From the NCBI RefSeq assembly GCF_001484765.1, contig NZ_KQ947378.1, positions 288,513 through 352,512 on the forward strand: a DNA stretch of 64,000 bases, written 5' to 3'. Shown in pieces: positions 28,252 to 37,441 of this stretch (the stretch's first letter is position 1; every line of letters begins with the position of its first letter). A model generated the notes under the pieces. The model had not been told where the DNA came from and made no database searches. It saw only the letters and a list, made by a program, of their open reading frames with translations. Made by a program: the position numbers and the translations under genes. This DNA comes from Entomohabitans teleogrylli. GTDB lineage: Bacteria; Pseudomonadota; Gammaproteobacteria; Enterobacterales; Enterobacteriaceae.

Positions 28252-29415
28252 ATGTCTGTAATTAAGATGACCGATCTGGATCTGGCTGGTAAACGCGTTT
28301 TTATCCGTGCGGATCTGAACGTGCCGGTTAAAGAGGGTAAAGTGACCAGCGACGCGCGTATCCGCGCTTCTCTGCCGACCATCGAACTGGCGCTGAAACA
28401 GGGTGCGAAAGTGATGGTTACCTCCCATCTGGGTCGTCCGACCGAAGGCGAGTACAACGAAGAATTCTCTCTGCTGCCGGTGGTTAATTACCTGAAAGAC
28501 AAACTCTCCAGCCCGGTACGTCTGGTGAAAGACTACCTGGACGGCGTTGATGTCGCTGCCGGCGAACTGGTGGTGCTGGAAAACGTGCGGTTCAATAAAG
28601 GCGAGAAGAAAGACGACGAAGCGCTGTCCAAAAAATACGCCGCGCTGTGCGATGTGTTCGTGATGGATGCGTTTGGTACCGCGCACCGCGCCCAGGCGTC
28701 CACACACGGTATCGGCAAATTCGCCGAGGTTGCCTGCGCCGGCCCGCTGCTGGCCGCTGAACTGGATGCGCTGGGTAAAGCGCTGAAAGAACCGGCGCGT
28801 CCGATGGTCGCTATCGTGGGCGGTTCTAAAGTTTCCACCAAACTGACAGTGCTGGATTCCCTGTCTAAAATCGCCGATCAGTTGATCGTTGGCGGCGGTA
28901 TCGCTAACACCTTTGTTGCCGCTCAGGGCCACAATGTGGGTAAATCCCTCTACGAAGCCGATCTGGTAGACGAAGCCAAACGTCTGCTGACCACCTGCGA
29001 TATTCCGGTACCGACCGATGTACGGGTGGCGACTGAATTCTCTGAAACCGCGCCGGCAACCCTGAAGTCTGTGAACGACGTGAAAAGCGACGAGCAGATT
29101 CTGGATATCGGCGACGTTTCCGCCCAGAAACTGGCGGAAATCCTGAAAAACGCCAAAACCATTCTGTGGAATGGCCCGGTCGGCGTATTCGAATTCCCGA
29201 ACTTCCGTAAAGGCACTGAGATCGTGGCTAACGCGATCGCTGACAGTGAAGCGTTCTCCATCGCCGGCGGCGGCGACACGCTGGCGGCTATCGATCTGTT
29301 CGGTATCGCCGACAAAATCTCTTATATCTCTACCGGCGGCGGCGCATTCCTGGAGTTTGTAGAAGGTAAAGTACTGCCGGCAGTGGCGATGCTCGAAGAG
29401 CGCGCTAAGCAGTAA
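28252..29415 (+). CDS. pgk: Phosphoglycerate kinase
   Basis: Glycolytic enzyme that transfers phosphate from 1,3-bisphosphoglycerate to ADP. The 387 residues equal the E. coli length. Family signatures are [11 protein letters not shown] (substrate site), [27 protein letters not shown] and the C-terminal nucleotide motif [10 protein letters not shown]. An AGAGGA ribosome binding site precedes the ATG. It follows epd by 48 bp and ends in a terminator hairpin before fbaA. Confidence 0.98.
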   Translation: MSVIKMTDLDLAGKRVFIRADLNVPVKEGKVTSDARIRASLPTIELALKQGAKVMVTSHLGRPTEGEYNEEFSLLPVVNYLKDKLSSPVRLVKDYLDGVDVAAGELVVLENVRFNKGEKKDDEALSKKYAALCDVFVMDAFGTAHRAQASTHGIGKFAEVACAGPLLAAELDALGKALKEPARPMVAIVGGSKVSTKLTVLDSLSKIADQLIVGGGIANTFVAAQGHNVGKSLYEADLVDEAKRLLTTCDIPVPTDVRVATEFSETAPATLKSVNDVKSDEQILDIGDVSAQKLAEILKNAKTILWNGPVGVFEFPNFRKGTEIVANAIADSEAFSIAGGGDTLAAIDLFGIADKISYISTGGGAFLEFVEGKVLPAVAMLEERAKQ

Positions 29416-29423
29416 GCGTTTAT

Positions 29424-29448
29424 CAGGCGGGGCGACCCGCCTGTTTTT
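29424..29448 (+). terminator. pgk terminator or attenuator
   Basis: An 8 bp perfect stem (CAGGCGGG / CCCGCCTG) with a GCGA loop is followed by TTTTT, 8 bp after the pgk stop. Read-through into fbaA is still likely, since epd-pgk-fbaA is known to be co-transcribed in E. coli. Confidence 0.85.
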
Positions 29449-29647
29449 CAAAGAAGACTCAATTGTTGCTCTGAATAATTCGCGTTGCCAGAAGGCGGCG
29501 ATGCAGCGAATCCCCGGGAGCTTGCATCAAGTCAGCAACCAGGGGCGCTGGCCCACAAGGGTCGAGGCCGAAGGCCGGGTAAAGCCAACGTACTGGCAGC
29601 ACGAATTGTGGCGAGCAGAAACGGCCGAAGATACAGGACTACGTAAC

Positions 29648-30727
29648 ATGTCTAAAATTTTTGATTTCGTAAAACCAGGCGTGATCACCGGTGATGACGT
29701 TCAGAAGGTATTCCAGGTAGCTAAAGAGAACCATTTTGCGCTGCCGGCAGTAAACTGCGTGGGCACTGACTCCATCAACGCTGTGCTGGAAACCGCGGCA
29801 AAAGTGAAGGCGCCGGTTATCGTTCAGTTCTCTAACGGCGGCGCGGCGTTTATTGCCGGTAAAGGCGTTAAAACCGACGTTCCCCAGGGCGCGGCGATCC
29901 TCGGCGCGATTTCTGGCGCGCACCACGTTCATCAGATGGCCGAGCATTACGGCGTGCCGGTAATTTTGCACACTGACCACTGCGCCAAGAAACTGCTGCC
30001 GTGGCTGGACGGCCTGCTGGACGCTGGTGAAAAACATTTTGCCGCCACCGGTAAACCGCTGTTCTCTTCCCATATGATCGACCTGTCTGAAGAGTCTCTG
30101 GAAGAAAACATCGAGATTTGCTCTAAGTATCTGGCGCGCATGTCGAAAATCGGTATGACGCTGGAGATCGAACTGGGCTGCACCGGCGGTGAAGAAGACG
30201 GTGTCGACAACAGCCACATGGATGCCTCCGCGCTGTACACTCAGCCGGAAGATGTTGATTACGCTTACACTGAATTGAGCAAAATCAGCCCGCGTTTCAC
30301 CATCGCCGCTTCTTTCGGTAACGTACACGGCGTGTACAAACCGGGTAACGTGGTACTGACTCCGACTATCCTGCGCGACTCTCAGGATTATGTTTCTAAG
30401 AAACACAACCTGCCGCACAACAGCCTGAACTTCGTCTTCCACGGCGGTTCCGGTTCTTCCGCTCAGGAAATCAAAGATTCCGTAAGCTACGGCGTAGTGA
30501 AAATGAACATCGATACCGACACCCAGTGGGCAACCTGGGAAGGTATCCTGAAGTACTACAAAGAGAACGAAGCTTACCTGCAGGGTCAGTTGGGCAACCC
30601 GAAAGGCGAAGACCAGCCGAACAAGAAATACTATGATCCGCGCGTCTGGCTGCGTGCCGGCCAGCAGAGCATGGTCGTACGCCTGGAGAAAGCCTTCCAG
30701 GAACTGAACGCTATCGACGTACTGTAA
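29648..30727 (+). CDS. fbaA: Class II fructose-bisphosphate aldolase
   Basis: Zinc-dependent aldolase of glycolysis and gluconeogenesis, 359 residues from the ATG at 29648 (MSKIFDFVKPGV). An upstream in-frame start adding 49 residues runs through the structured leader and was rejected. The zinc and catalytic block is VILHTDHCAKK (Asp110, His111 counting the initiator). Other sites are IELGCTGGEEDGVD, NVHGVYKPGNV and FHGGSGS. A GC-rich leader of about 200 bp separates it from the pgk terminator, and a strong terminator follows. Confidence 0.98.
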   Translation: MSKIFDFVKPGVITGDDVQKVFQVAKENHFALPAVNCVGTDSINAVLETAAKVKAPVIVQFSNGGAAFIAGKGVKTDVPQGAAILGAISGAHHVHQMAEHYGVPVILHTDHCAKKLLPWLDGLLDAGEKHFAATGKPLFSSHMIDLSEESLEENIEICSKYLARMSKIGMTLEIELGCTGGEEDGVDNSHMDASALYTQPEDVDYAYTELSKISPRFTIAASFGNVHGVYKPGNVVLTPTILRDSQDYVSKKHNLPHNSLNFVFHGGSGSSAQEIKDSVSYGVVKMNIDTDTQWATWEGILKYYKENEAYLQGQLGNPKGEDQPNKKYYDPRVWLRAGQQSMVVRLEKAFQELNAIDVL

Positions 30728-31221
30728 GCGCAGTCGTTGTACTGGTTCTCAGGCCCGCCGCTTAACCGGCGGGCTTTTTATTGCCAACTGAAAACCACGT
30801 CCTGTGGGCGTGGTCATCAACTGGTTTTGGCTCTGCCTTATTGTCTTTGTATTTAAATCTTACAAAACTGGCAGAGACTTATTTTTAAGGGTTTTGGTAC
30901 GCCTTTCCAGGGCGTAATCAATGTCGCCTGCTATGAAGGCGGATTTTTATTCGCCGATCTCCGGCATGACATTATTCTGCAGTAATAAAATTTAATTATC
31001 TGATTTAGAACCTGATTTTTGAGTAACCTTACAGAATATACCTTTTGTCGCGACTTTCCCCTCCATCCGCAGCTTGCCGCAGGTTATTTTCCCAAATACA
31101 GCGCCTGCGATGGCTCATTTATGTGATGAACTTGGCATATTTCGTTGTTTTTGTTTACCCTTTAATAGGGTTTACAGACCTGCCACGCTTTTTTGTTATT
31201 TCATCATTCAGGGAGCCGTGA
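30728..31221. other. Gene-free 494 bp between fbaA and mscS
   Basis: After the fbaA terminator there is an imperfect palindrome (30794-30814, ACCACG / CGTGGT with an internal CC / GG pair) flanked by AAAACC and GGTTTT. A second weak hairpin followed by ATTTTTA lies near 30930-30955. The last 200 bp are AT-rich and probably hold the mscS promoter. No gene, tRNA or known small RNA was recognised. Confidence 0.55.
30753..30779 (+). terminator. fbaA terminator
   Basis: The stem GCCCGCCG / CGGCGGGC with a six-base loop is followed by TTTTTATT. Confidence 0.93.
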
Positions 31222-32085
31222 ATGGAAGATATTAATGTAGTCGACAGCATAAACGATGCCGGTACCTGGCTGGTGCGCAACCAGGCGCTGTTGTTGAGTT
31301 ATGCGGTGAACATTGTTGCGGCAATCGCCATTCTGATTGTTGGTATGATCATCGCGCGTCTTGTCTCTAATGCCGTTAACCGCGTGATGCTGGCGCGTAA
31401 AATCGACAGCACGGTGGCCGATTTTCTGTCTGCGCTGGTGCGCTATGGCATCATCGCTTTTACGTTGATTGCCGCGCTGGGCAGAGTCGGGGTGCAGACC
31501 GCTTCGGTGATCGCCGTACTGGGCGCCGCCGGTCTGGCCATAGGCCTGGCGCTGCAGGGGTCTTTGTCTAACCTTGCCGCCGGGGTGTTGCTGGTAACGT
31601 TCCGGCCATTCCGCAGCGGTGAGTATGTGGATCTCGGGGGCATCGCCGGTACCGTGATGAACGTACAGATTTTCTCTACCACCCTGCGTACCGTGGACGG
31701 CAAAATCGTCGTGGTGCCCAACGGGAAGATCATTGCCGGCAATATCATCAACTTCTCCCGGGAGCCGGTGCGCCGCAATGAGTTTATTATCGGCGTCGCC
31801 TACGATGCGGACATCGACGAGGTGAAACAGATCCTGACGGAAATTATCGAGTCCGATGATCGAATCCTGAAGGATCGCGAGCGCACGGTGCGGCTCAACG
31901 AACTGGGCGCTTCATCGGTGAATTTTGTGGTGCGCTGCTGGAGCAAAAGCAGCGATCTGCAGGAGGTCTACTGGGATGTGCTGGAGCGCATTAAAAAAGC
32001 GCTGGACGCCCGGGGGATCGGGATTCCTTATCCGCAGATGGATGTTCACGTTCATAAAGTCGCTGCGCCGCAGCAACCGCAGTAA
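31222..32085 (+). CDS. mscS: Small-conductance mechanosensitive channel MscS
   Basis: Inner-membrane channel that opens on hypo-osmotic shock to release solutes, 287 residues (E. coli 286). Three N-terminal membrane helices end in the pore-lining helix, with the glycine/alanine pattern [21 protein letters not shown]. The cytoplasmic cage follows ([34 protein letters not shown]). A GGGAGCC sequence before the ATG is a plausible ribosome binding site. Confidence 0.97.
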   Translation: MEDINVVDSINDAGTWLVRNQALLLSYAVNIVAAIAILIVGMIIARLVSNAVNRVMLARKIDSTVADFLSALVRYGIIAFTLIAALGRVGVQTASVIAVLGAAGLAIGLALQGSLSNLAAGVLLVTFRPFRSGEYVDLGGIAGTVMNVQIFSTTLRTVDGKIVVVPNGKIIAGNIINFSREPVRRNEFIIGVAYDADIDEVKQILTEIIESDDRILKDRERTVRLNELGASSVNFVVRCWSKSSDLQEVYWDVLERIKKALDARGIGIPYPQMDVHVHKVAAPQQPQ

Positions 32086-32092
32086 CGCCTGT

Positions 32093-32126
32093 CGCTGGCC
32101 GGATCTCGCCGGTCAGCGCTTCTTTA
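32093..32126 (+). terminator. mscS terminator
   Basis: The stem CGCTGGCCGG / CCGGTCAGCG (one G-T wobble, six-base loop) is followed by CTTCTTTATT just after the mscS stop. Confidence 0.75.
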
Positions 32127-32222
32127 TTAGCTCCCCTTATCGATGATAAATATTATCCATTTCCTCTAATATTCAGCCGCCGGTACACTGCACCTGAACT
32201 CGTCGGTTAAAGGATATCTGTC

Positions 32223-32855
32223 GTGCTGTCTTATTATTTTCAGGGGCTTATGCTCGGCGCCGCCCTGATTCTTCCGCTCGGGCCGCAAAACGCCTTTGTG
32301 ATGAACCAGGGGCTCCGCCGCCAGTACCACATCATGATTGCCACCCTTTGCGCCATCAGCGATCTGTTGCTAATTGTCGCCGGTATCTTCGGCGGCAGCG
32401 CGCTGCTGATGCAGTCCCCGTGGCTGCTGGCGCTGGTGACCTGGGGCGGCGTTGCCTTTTTACTATGGTATGGCTGGGGAGCGTTGCGTACCGCCATGAG
32501 TAGCAACATAGAATTGGCCAGCGCGGAAGCGATGCGTCAGGGGCGCTGGAAAATCATTGTCACCGTGCTGGCGGTGACATGGCTGAACCCGCATGTCTGG
32601 CTGGACACCTTTGTGGTACTCGGTAGCCTGGGAGGACAGCTGGCTGCGGAACCGAAGCGCTGGTTTGCGCTGGGGACGGTAAGCGCATCGATACTGTGGT
32701 TTTATGGCCTGGCGCTGCTGGCGGCATGGCTGGCGCCGCGTCTGCGTACCGCCCGCGCCCAGCGCATCATTAACCTGTTGGTGGGGATGGTGATGTGGTT
32801 TATCGCCTGGCAACTGGCCCGGGAGGGCATTGCCCATCTGCGGGCGCTGTTGTAA
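32223..32855 (+). CDS. argO: Arginine exporter ArgO
   Basis: LysE-family inner-membrane exporter of arginine, 210 residues with a GTG start in TCGTGCTGTC. Family motifs are [15 protein letters not shown] in the first helix, then AISDLLLI and [21 protein letters not shown]. It is activated by the LysR regulator ArgP in E. coli, and argP lies 1 kb further along. It is followed by yggE on the same strand. Confidence 0.96.
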   Translation: MLSYYFQGLMLGAALILPLGPQNAFVMNQGLRRQYHIMIATLCAISDLLLIVAGIFGGSALLMQSPWLLALVTWGGVAFLLWYGWGALRTAMSSNIELASAEAMRQGRWKIIVTVLAVTWLNPHVWLDTFVVLGSLGGQLAAEPKRWFALGTVSASILWFYGLALLAAWLAPRLRTARAQRIINLLVGMVMWFIAWQLAREGIAHLRALL

Positions 32856-33006
32856 CAAATCGCCTTTATCCGATAGACAATACGTCGTCAGCAACTATGC
32901 TTGCAGCCAGGCGCCACGTTTATTGTTCCGGTCGGTTATCTGAAACGATGAACCGGCCGCAGAATCAGTGGCAGATGATATTGGAACGACGCATGGAGGA
33001 GTTACA

Positions 33007-33738
33007 GTGAAGTTTAAAGTTTTGGCCCTGGCCGCAATGTTGGGTTTCGGTGCGGTATCGGCGCAGGCAAATGAGCTGCCGAATGGCCCGCACGTCGTTA
33101 CGTCAGGCACCGCGAGCGTAGATGCGGTACCGGATATCGCCACACTGGCGATTGAAGTGAATGTCTCCGCTAAAGATGCGGCAACGGCCAAAAAGCAGGC
33201 CGACGATCGCGTTGCGCAATATCTCACTTTCCTGCAGGGGAGCGGGGTGGATAAAAAGGACATTAACGCCGCGAATCTGCGTACTCAGCCGGAGTATGAC
33301 TACCTGAAAGACGGTAAAACGCAGCTAAAAGGCTACCGCGCGGTACGCAGTGTGGAAGTCACGGTGCGGCAACTGGATAAACTGAATGACCTGCTCGACG
33401 GCGCCCTGAAAGCGGGCCTGAATGAAATTCGTTCGGTGTCGCTGGGGGTTGCGCAACCGGAAACCTATAAAGATAAGGCCCGTCAGGCGGCGATTGACGA
33501 TGCTATCCACCAGGCGAAGATGCTGGCGGACGGCTTTAACAGCAAACTGGGCGCGGTCTACAGCATCCGCTATCACGTGTCGAACTACCAGCCGGCGCCG
33601 ATGGTGCGGATGATGAAAGCCGCGGCCGCGCCGGTATCGGACCAGGACACTTACGAACAGCAGACCATTCAGTTTGACGACCAGGTCGATGTGGTGTTCG
33701 AACTGGCGCCGAGCCAGCCGCCGGCACCCGGCCAGTAA
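33007..33738 (+). CDS. yggE: Periplasmic SIMPL-domain protein YggE
   Basis: SIMPL (DUF541) family protein of 243 residues with signal peptide MKFKVLALAAMLGFGAVSAQA. E. coli YggE is reported to lessen oxidative stress, but its molecular role is unclear. The start is a GTG at 33007 preceded by GGAGG. A longer in-frame start upstream was rejected because it hides the signal peptide. Conserved blocks are TSGTASVDAVPDIATLAIEV and GLNEIRSVSLGVAQPE. It shares a bidirectional terminator with convergent argP. Confidence 0.95.
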   Translation: MKFKVLALAAMLGFGAVSAQANELPNGPHVVTSGTASVDAVPDIATLAIEVNVSAKDAATAKKQADDRVAQYLTFLQGSGVDKKDINAANLRTQPEYDYLKDGKTQLKGYRAVRSVEVTVRQLDKLNDLLDGALKAGLNEIRSVSLGVAQPETYKDKARQAAIDDAIHQAKMLADGFNSKLGAVYSIRYHVSNYQPAPMVRMMKAAAAPVSDQDTYEQQTIQFDDQVDVVFELAPSQPPAPGQ

Positions 33739-33762
33739 CATGATACCCGGCCTCTAAACCAG

Positions 33763-33789
33763 AAAGCCCAAAACGCTGTTTTGGGCTTT
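33763..33789. terminator. Bidirectional terminator between yggE and argP
   Basis: A 12 bp perfect stem (AAAGCCCAAAAC / GTTTTGGGCTTT) with a three-base loop lies between two convergent genes and provides T-rich flanks in both directions. Confidence 0.93.
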
Positions 33790-33825
33790 CTTGCTTTGCA
33801 CAGCCTGCGTACCCCGCAGGCTTTT

Positions 33826-34719
33826 TCAATCCTGACGCAGCACCCGGTGGCCGTAGGCCAGCAGCGCATCGGTGACTTTACGCATCATGCGGCTTTCCGG
33901 CGCGAAGCGGTGCCAGTAGAGCATCCGGCGCTGAAACAGTCCTGGCGTCAGGTCGATCAACTCACCGCTGTTGAGCTCTTTCTCGATCTGCAAATGGGGG
34001 ATCATACAGCAGGTCGTTCCCTGGCGGGCCAACTGGACGAAGGCTTCCGACGAATTAACGATATGACAGGGCACGCTGCCCGGCGACAGATCGAAATTCT
34101 GTTGCAGGAATGCCTGATGCATGTCGTCCAGGTGGTCGAAGGCGACCGCCGGGGCTTTCAGCAGCGCTGAGCGGGTTACCCCGTTGGGGAAATAGCGGGC
34201 GGCGAAATCCCGGGAGCCGACGAACAGATAGTCCAGCGCGCCGAGCTGATCCACCAGACAACTGGGCAGCGGCTGGGGCTGGATACTAACCGCGCCGACC
34301 ACTTCGCCGCGGCGCAGCCGTTCCTGAGTTCGGGTTTCATCTTCCACCTGCAGGTTGAGGCGAATTGGCGAGTCCGAAAGCACCGGCGCCAGCGCCGGCA
34401 GCAGCCAGGTGGCGAGACTGTCGGCGTTCACCGCCAGCGAAAGCAGCAGCGGGGTGGAGCCGGTTTGCTCGTCTCCCAGCCACTCCTCTTCCAGCAATTC
34501 CACCTGACGCAGCAGCGCCAGCAGTTTTTGCCCTTGTTCTGTCGGGCGCGGCGGTACAGTGCGCACCAGCAGCGGCTGGCCGAAAGTATTTTCCAGTTGT
34601 TTGATGCGCTGAGAAACGGCGGACTGAGTAATACACAGTTTCTGCGCGGCGCGCTCGAACCCGCGTTCGCGTATGACGGCGTCAAGCGCCTGTAGTGTTC
34701 TGTAGTCCGGACGTTTCAT
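33826..34719 (-). CDS. argP: LysR-type regulator ArgP
   Basis: Transcription factor that activates argO in response to arginine and its toxic analogue and is antagonised by lysine. It was formerly called IciA. The 297 residues match E. coli. The N-terminal winged helix-turn-helix is [20 protein letters not shown] followed by [12 protein letters not shown]. The rest is a periplasmic-binding-like effector domain. It is divergent from rpiA, as in E. coli. Confidence 0.96.
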   Translation of the reverse strand: MKRPDYRTLQALDAVIRERGFERAAQKLCITQSAVSQRIKQLENTFGQPLLVRTVPPRPTEQGQKLLALLRQVELLEEEWLGDEQTGSTPLLLSLAVNADSLATWLLPALAPVLSDSPIRLNLQVEDETRTQERLRRGEVVGAVSIQPQPLPSCLVDQLGALDYLFVGSRDFAARYFPNGVTRSALLKAPAVAFDHLDDMHQAFLQQNFDLSPGSVPCHIVNSSEAFVQLARQGTTCCMIPHLQIEKELNSGELIDLTPGLFQRRMLYWHRFAPESRMMRKVTDALLAYGHRVLRQD

Positions 34720-34963
34720 TGTGATGGGTAGGCTCCTGTTTTTGTTATTTCAGCACTATGACATAAATTTGTCATGGGTACAGATGAAATCCCGCGGATT
34801 TGTCACTTTATAACCGTCACAGATCAGGTTAACTGGCAGGCCACAAATGCGAATTATCCCGGGGATGAGCATGAAATCTCTGTGGTTAACCGGGAATAGC
34901 GGGCACATTTTCCGCGCCATGTTCTATAATGCGCCACAATTGACACACCACAGGCAAAAAACC

Positions 34964-35623
34964 ATGACACAGGATGAACTGAAGAAAGCCGTTGGCTGGG
35001 CTGCGCTCCAGTACGTACAGCCAGGCACTATTGTCGGCGTGGGTACCGGCTCCACCGCCGCGCATTTTATTGATGCGCTGGGCACCATTAAACACCAGAT
35101 CGACGGCGCGGTTTCCAGCTCCGATGCCTCTACCGAAAAGCTCAAAGCGTTGGGTATCCCGGTTTATGATCTTAATGAGGTGGATTCGCTGGGCATCTAT
35201 GTGGACGGCGCGGATGAAATTAATGGTCATATGCAGATGATCAAAGGCGGCGGCGCGGCGTTGACCCGGGAAAAAATCATCGCCTCGGTGGCTGAAAAAT
35301 TCATCTGCATTGCCGATGCCTCCAAACAAGTGGATATTCTCGGTCGCTTCCCGCTGCCGGTCGAAGTGATCCCGATGGCGCGCAGTTGTGTGGCCCGGGC
35401 GCTGGTAAAACTGGGTGGCCGCCCGGAGTATCGCCAGGGGGTGTTGACCGACAACGGGAATGTGATTCTCGATGTATACGGCCTGGAGATTCTCGATCCG
35501 GTGGCGCTGGAGGATGCTATTAACAGCATTCCCGGCGTAGTGACCGTCGGTTTGTTTGCCAGACGCGGCGCCGATGTGGCGTTGATCGGCACCGCCGACG
35601 GCGTTAAAACTATCGTGAAATGA
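34964..35623 (+). CDS. rpiA: Ribose-5-phosphate isomerase A
   Basis: Enzyme that interconverts ribose 5-phosphate and ribulose 5-phosphate in the pentose phosphate pathway, 219 residues from the ATG at 34964 ([18 protein letters not shown]). An in-frame extension of 39 residues upstream lies in the promoter region and was rejected. Active-site blocks are [29 protein letters not shown] and [12 protein letters not shown], the last carrying the catalytic glutamate. A hairpin follows. Confidence 0.97.
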   Translation: MTQDELKKAVGWAALQYVQPGTIVGVGTGSTAAHFIDALGTIKHQIDGAVSSSDASTEKLKALGIPVYDLNEVDSLGIYVDGADEINGHMQMIKGGGAALTREKIIASVAEKFICIADASKQVDILGRFPLPVEVIPMARSCVARALVKLGGRPEYRQGVLTDNGNVILDVYGLEILDPVALEDAINSIPGVVTVGLFARRGADVALIGTADGVKTIVK

Positions 35624-35654
35624 TCTTACCGGGCGCTGCGGCGCCCAATTCCCG

Positions 35655-35683
35655 GCAGTGAAGACACGAAATTTCTTCACTGC
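35655..35683 (+). terminator. rpiA 3' hairpin
   Basis: A 10 bp perfect stem (GCAGTGAAGA / TCTTCACTGC, nine-base loop) lies 31 bp after the rpiA stop. There is no strong T-run. Confidence 0.6.
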
Positions 35684-35690
35684 TGAATTT

Positions 35691-35706
35691 AGTGATATAT
35701 ATCACA
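35691..35706. promoter_or_regulatory. CRP-type site upstream of serA
   Basis: AGTGA-N6-TCACA differs from the CRP core at one base, about 200 bp before serA. CRP and Lrp control of serA is reported in E. coli. The remainder of the 283 bp rpiA-serA gap shows no gene. Confidence 0.65.
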
Positions 35707-35906
35707 TTTCCACTCTGTCGCCGATCGTTCATTCCCTTTCTGCCTTTAGATTCAGCATATTATCCCACCTGTGACCGCTGGATGATATTTGTTCAGGAGG
35801 GTGACGCAAACGTTCATATTGCCGGGAGCGTAATTTTTGATATGTTGACAGAAGGCTGGCTTATACAGCCGAACACAACATCAGTCAGATAATACAGGGT
35901 CGGGAA

Positions 35907-37145
35907 ATGGCGAAAGTATCACTGGAGAAAGACAAAATTAAATTCCTGCTGGTGGAAGGGGTACACCAGAAAGCAATCGATAACCTTCGTGCGGCAGGCT
36001 ACACCAACATCGAATATCATAAAGGGGCGCTGGACAACGACGCCCTGAAAGAATCCATCCGTGATGCCCATTTTATTGGACTGCGATCCCGTACCCACCT
36101 GACTGAAGAGGTCTTTGCCGCCGCGGAAAAACTGGTGGCGGTAGGCTGCTTCTGTATCGGCACCAACCAGGTCGATCTCAATGCCGCGGCGAAACGTGGT
36201 GTTCCGGTATTCAATGCCCCCTTCTCAAACACCCGTTCGGTGGCTGAACTGGTGATTGGCGAGCTGCTGCTGCTGCTGCGCGGCGTACCGGAAGCGAACG
36301 CCAAAGCGCACCGCGGAATCTGGAATAAACAGGCCGCCGGCAGCTTTGAAGCGCGTGGTAAAAAGCTCGGGATCATCGGTTACGGACATATCGGCACGCA
36401 ACTGGGGATTCTGGCGGAGTCGCTGGGGATGCACGTTTTCTTTTACGATATTGAAAACAAACTGCCGCTGGGCAACGCCACCCAGGTACAACACCTCTCC
36501 GACCTGCTTAATATGAGCGATGTCGTCAGCCTGCACGTGCCGGAAAACGCATCGACGAAGAATATGATCGGCGCTGAACAACTGGCGATGATGAAGCCAG
36601 GTTCGCTGCTGATTAACGCTTCGCGCGGGACGGTGGTGGATATCCCGGCGCTGTGCGAGGTGCTGGCCAGTAAACACCTGGCCGGGGCGGCGGTTGATGT
36701 CTTCCCGACTGAGCCGGCCACCAACAGCGATCCGTTTACTTCACCGCTGTGCGAGTTTGACAATGTGCTGCTGACCCCGCATATCGGCGGCTCCACGCAG
36801 GAAGCGCAGGAAAATATCGGCCTTGAAGTGGCGGGCAAGCTGGCCAAGTATTCGGATAACGGCTCCACGCTATCGGCAGTCAATTTCCCGGAGGTGTCGC
36901 TGCCGCTGCATACCAGCAGCACCAGCCGTCTGCTGCATATCCATGAGAACCGCCCGGGCGTACTGACCGCGATTAACCATATCTTCGCCGATCAGAACAT
37001 CAACATCGCGGCACAGTATCTGCAAACCTCAGCGCAGATGGGCTATGTGGTCATTGATATCGACGCCAGCGAAGAGGTAGCGCATAAAGCGCTGCAGGAG
37101 CTGAAGGCGATTCCGGGTACGATTCGCGCGCGCCTGCTGTACTGA
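35907..37145 (+). CDS. serA: D-3-phosphoglycerate dehydrogenase
   Basis: First enzyme of serine synthesis, which oxidises 3-phosphoglycerate with NAD and is feedback-inhibited by serine. The product has 412 residues, two more than E. coli because of a small insertion before the regulatory domain (LHTSSTSRLLHIHENRPG). Other motifs are LGIIGYGHIGTQLGILAESLG (NAD site), LINASRGTVVDIPAL and TPHIGGSTQEAQENIG with the catalytic His. The C-terminal ACT domain binds serine. Two hairpins follow. Confidence 0.98.
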   Translation: MAKVSLEKDKIKFLLVEGVHQKAIDNLRAAGYTNIEYHKGALDNDALKESIRDAHFIGLRSRTHLTEEVFAAAEKLVAVGCFCIGTNQVDLNAAAKRGVPVFNAPFSNTRSVAELVIGELLLLLRGVPEANAKAHRGIWNKQAAGSFEARGKKLGIIGYGHIGTQLGILAESLGMHVFFYDIENKLPLGNATQVQHLSDLLNMSDVVSLHVPENASTKNMIGAEQLAMMKPGSLLINASRGTVVDIPALCEVLASKHLAGAAVDVFPTEPATNSDPFTSPLCEFDNVLLTPHIGGSTQEAQENIGLEVAGKLAKYSDNGSTLSAVNFPEVSLPLHTSSTSRLLHIHENRPGVLTAINHIFADQNINIAAQYLQTSAQMGYVVIDIDASEEVAHKALQELKAIPGTIRARLLY

Positions 37146-37167
37146 TCCTGACGCCGGTTCGTTAGCC

Positions 37168-37193
37168 TGCAAACCCATTACGGTGGGTTTGCA
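37168..37193 (+). terminator. serA 3' hairpin 1
   Basis: A 10 bp perfect stem (TGCAAACCCA / TGGGTTTGCA) with a six-base loop lies just after the serA stop. No T-run follows. Confidence 0.6.
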
Positions 37194-37203
37194 GACGGCG
37201 GAA

Positions 37204-37236
37204 AGAGGAGGGAAAAGCGTGTTTTTTCCCTCCTCT
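37204..37236 (+). terminator. serA 3' hairpin 2
   Basis: A long stem AGAGGAGGGAAAA / TTTTCCCTCCTCT immediately follows hairpin 1. Its 3' arm is rich in T and C, and it looks like the main terminator. From here to 37441 no gene is visible. A TATAAT-like hexamer in GGCGTATAATCCC near 37390 probably serves ygiQ. Confidence 0.7.
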
Positions 37237-37441
37237 GTATTATCAGCCGGAAATCAATAAATTGATTTTCCTTGCTTTTATCAGGCGGTATCTACAATTG
37301 CGATAATCAGATGCGTTTACCATCCATCTGGTTTTTTATCTCTTTACACAGCCCTCTCGTTAATCCTCTTCTTTTCAGACCAATTCCCGGCGTATAATCC
37401 CGGCCCTTTGATGATTTTTTTGCCACTTTTTCGGAAGCATT

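Noticed and set aside
29501..29647. 49-residue N-terminal extension of FbaA
   Set aside because: The extension has no family match and lies in the structured leader.
35692..35892. 66-codon frame between rpiA and serA
   Set aside because: It overlaps the CRP-type site and lacks features of a gene.
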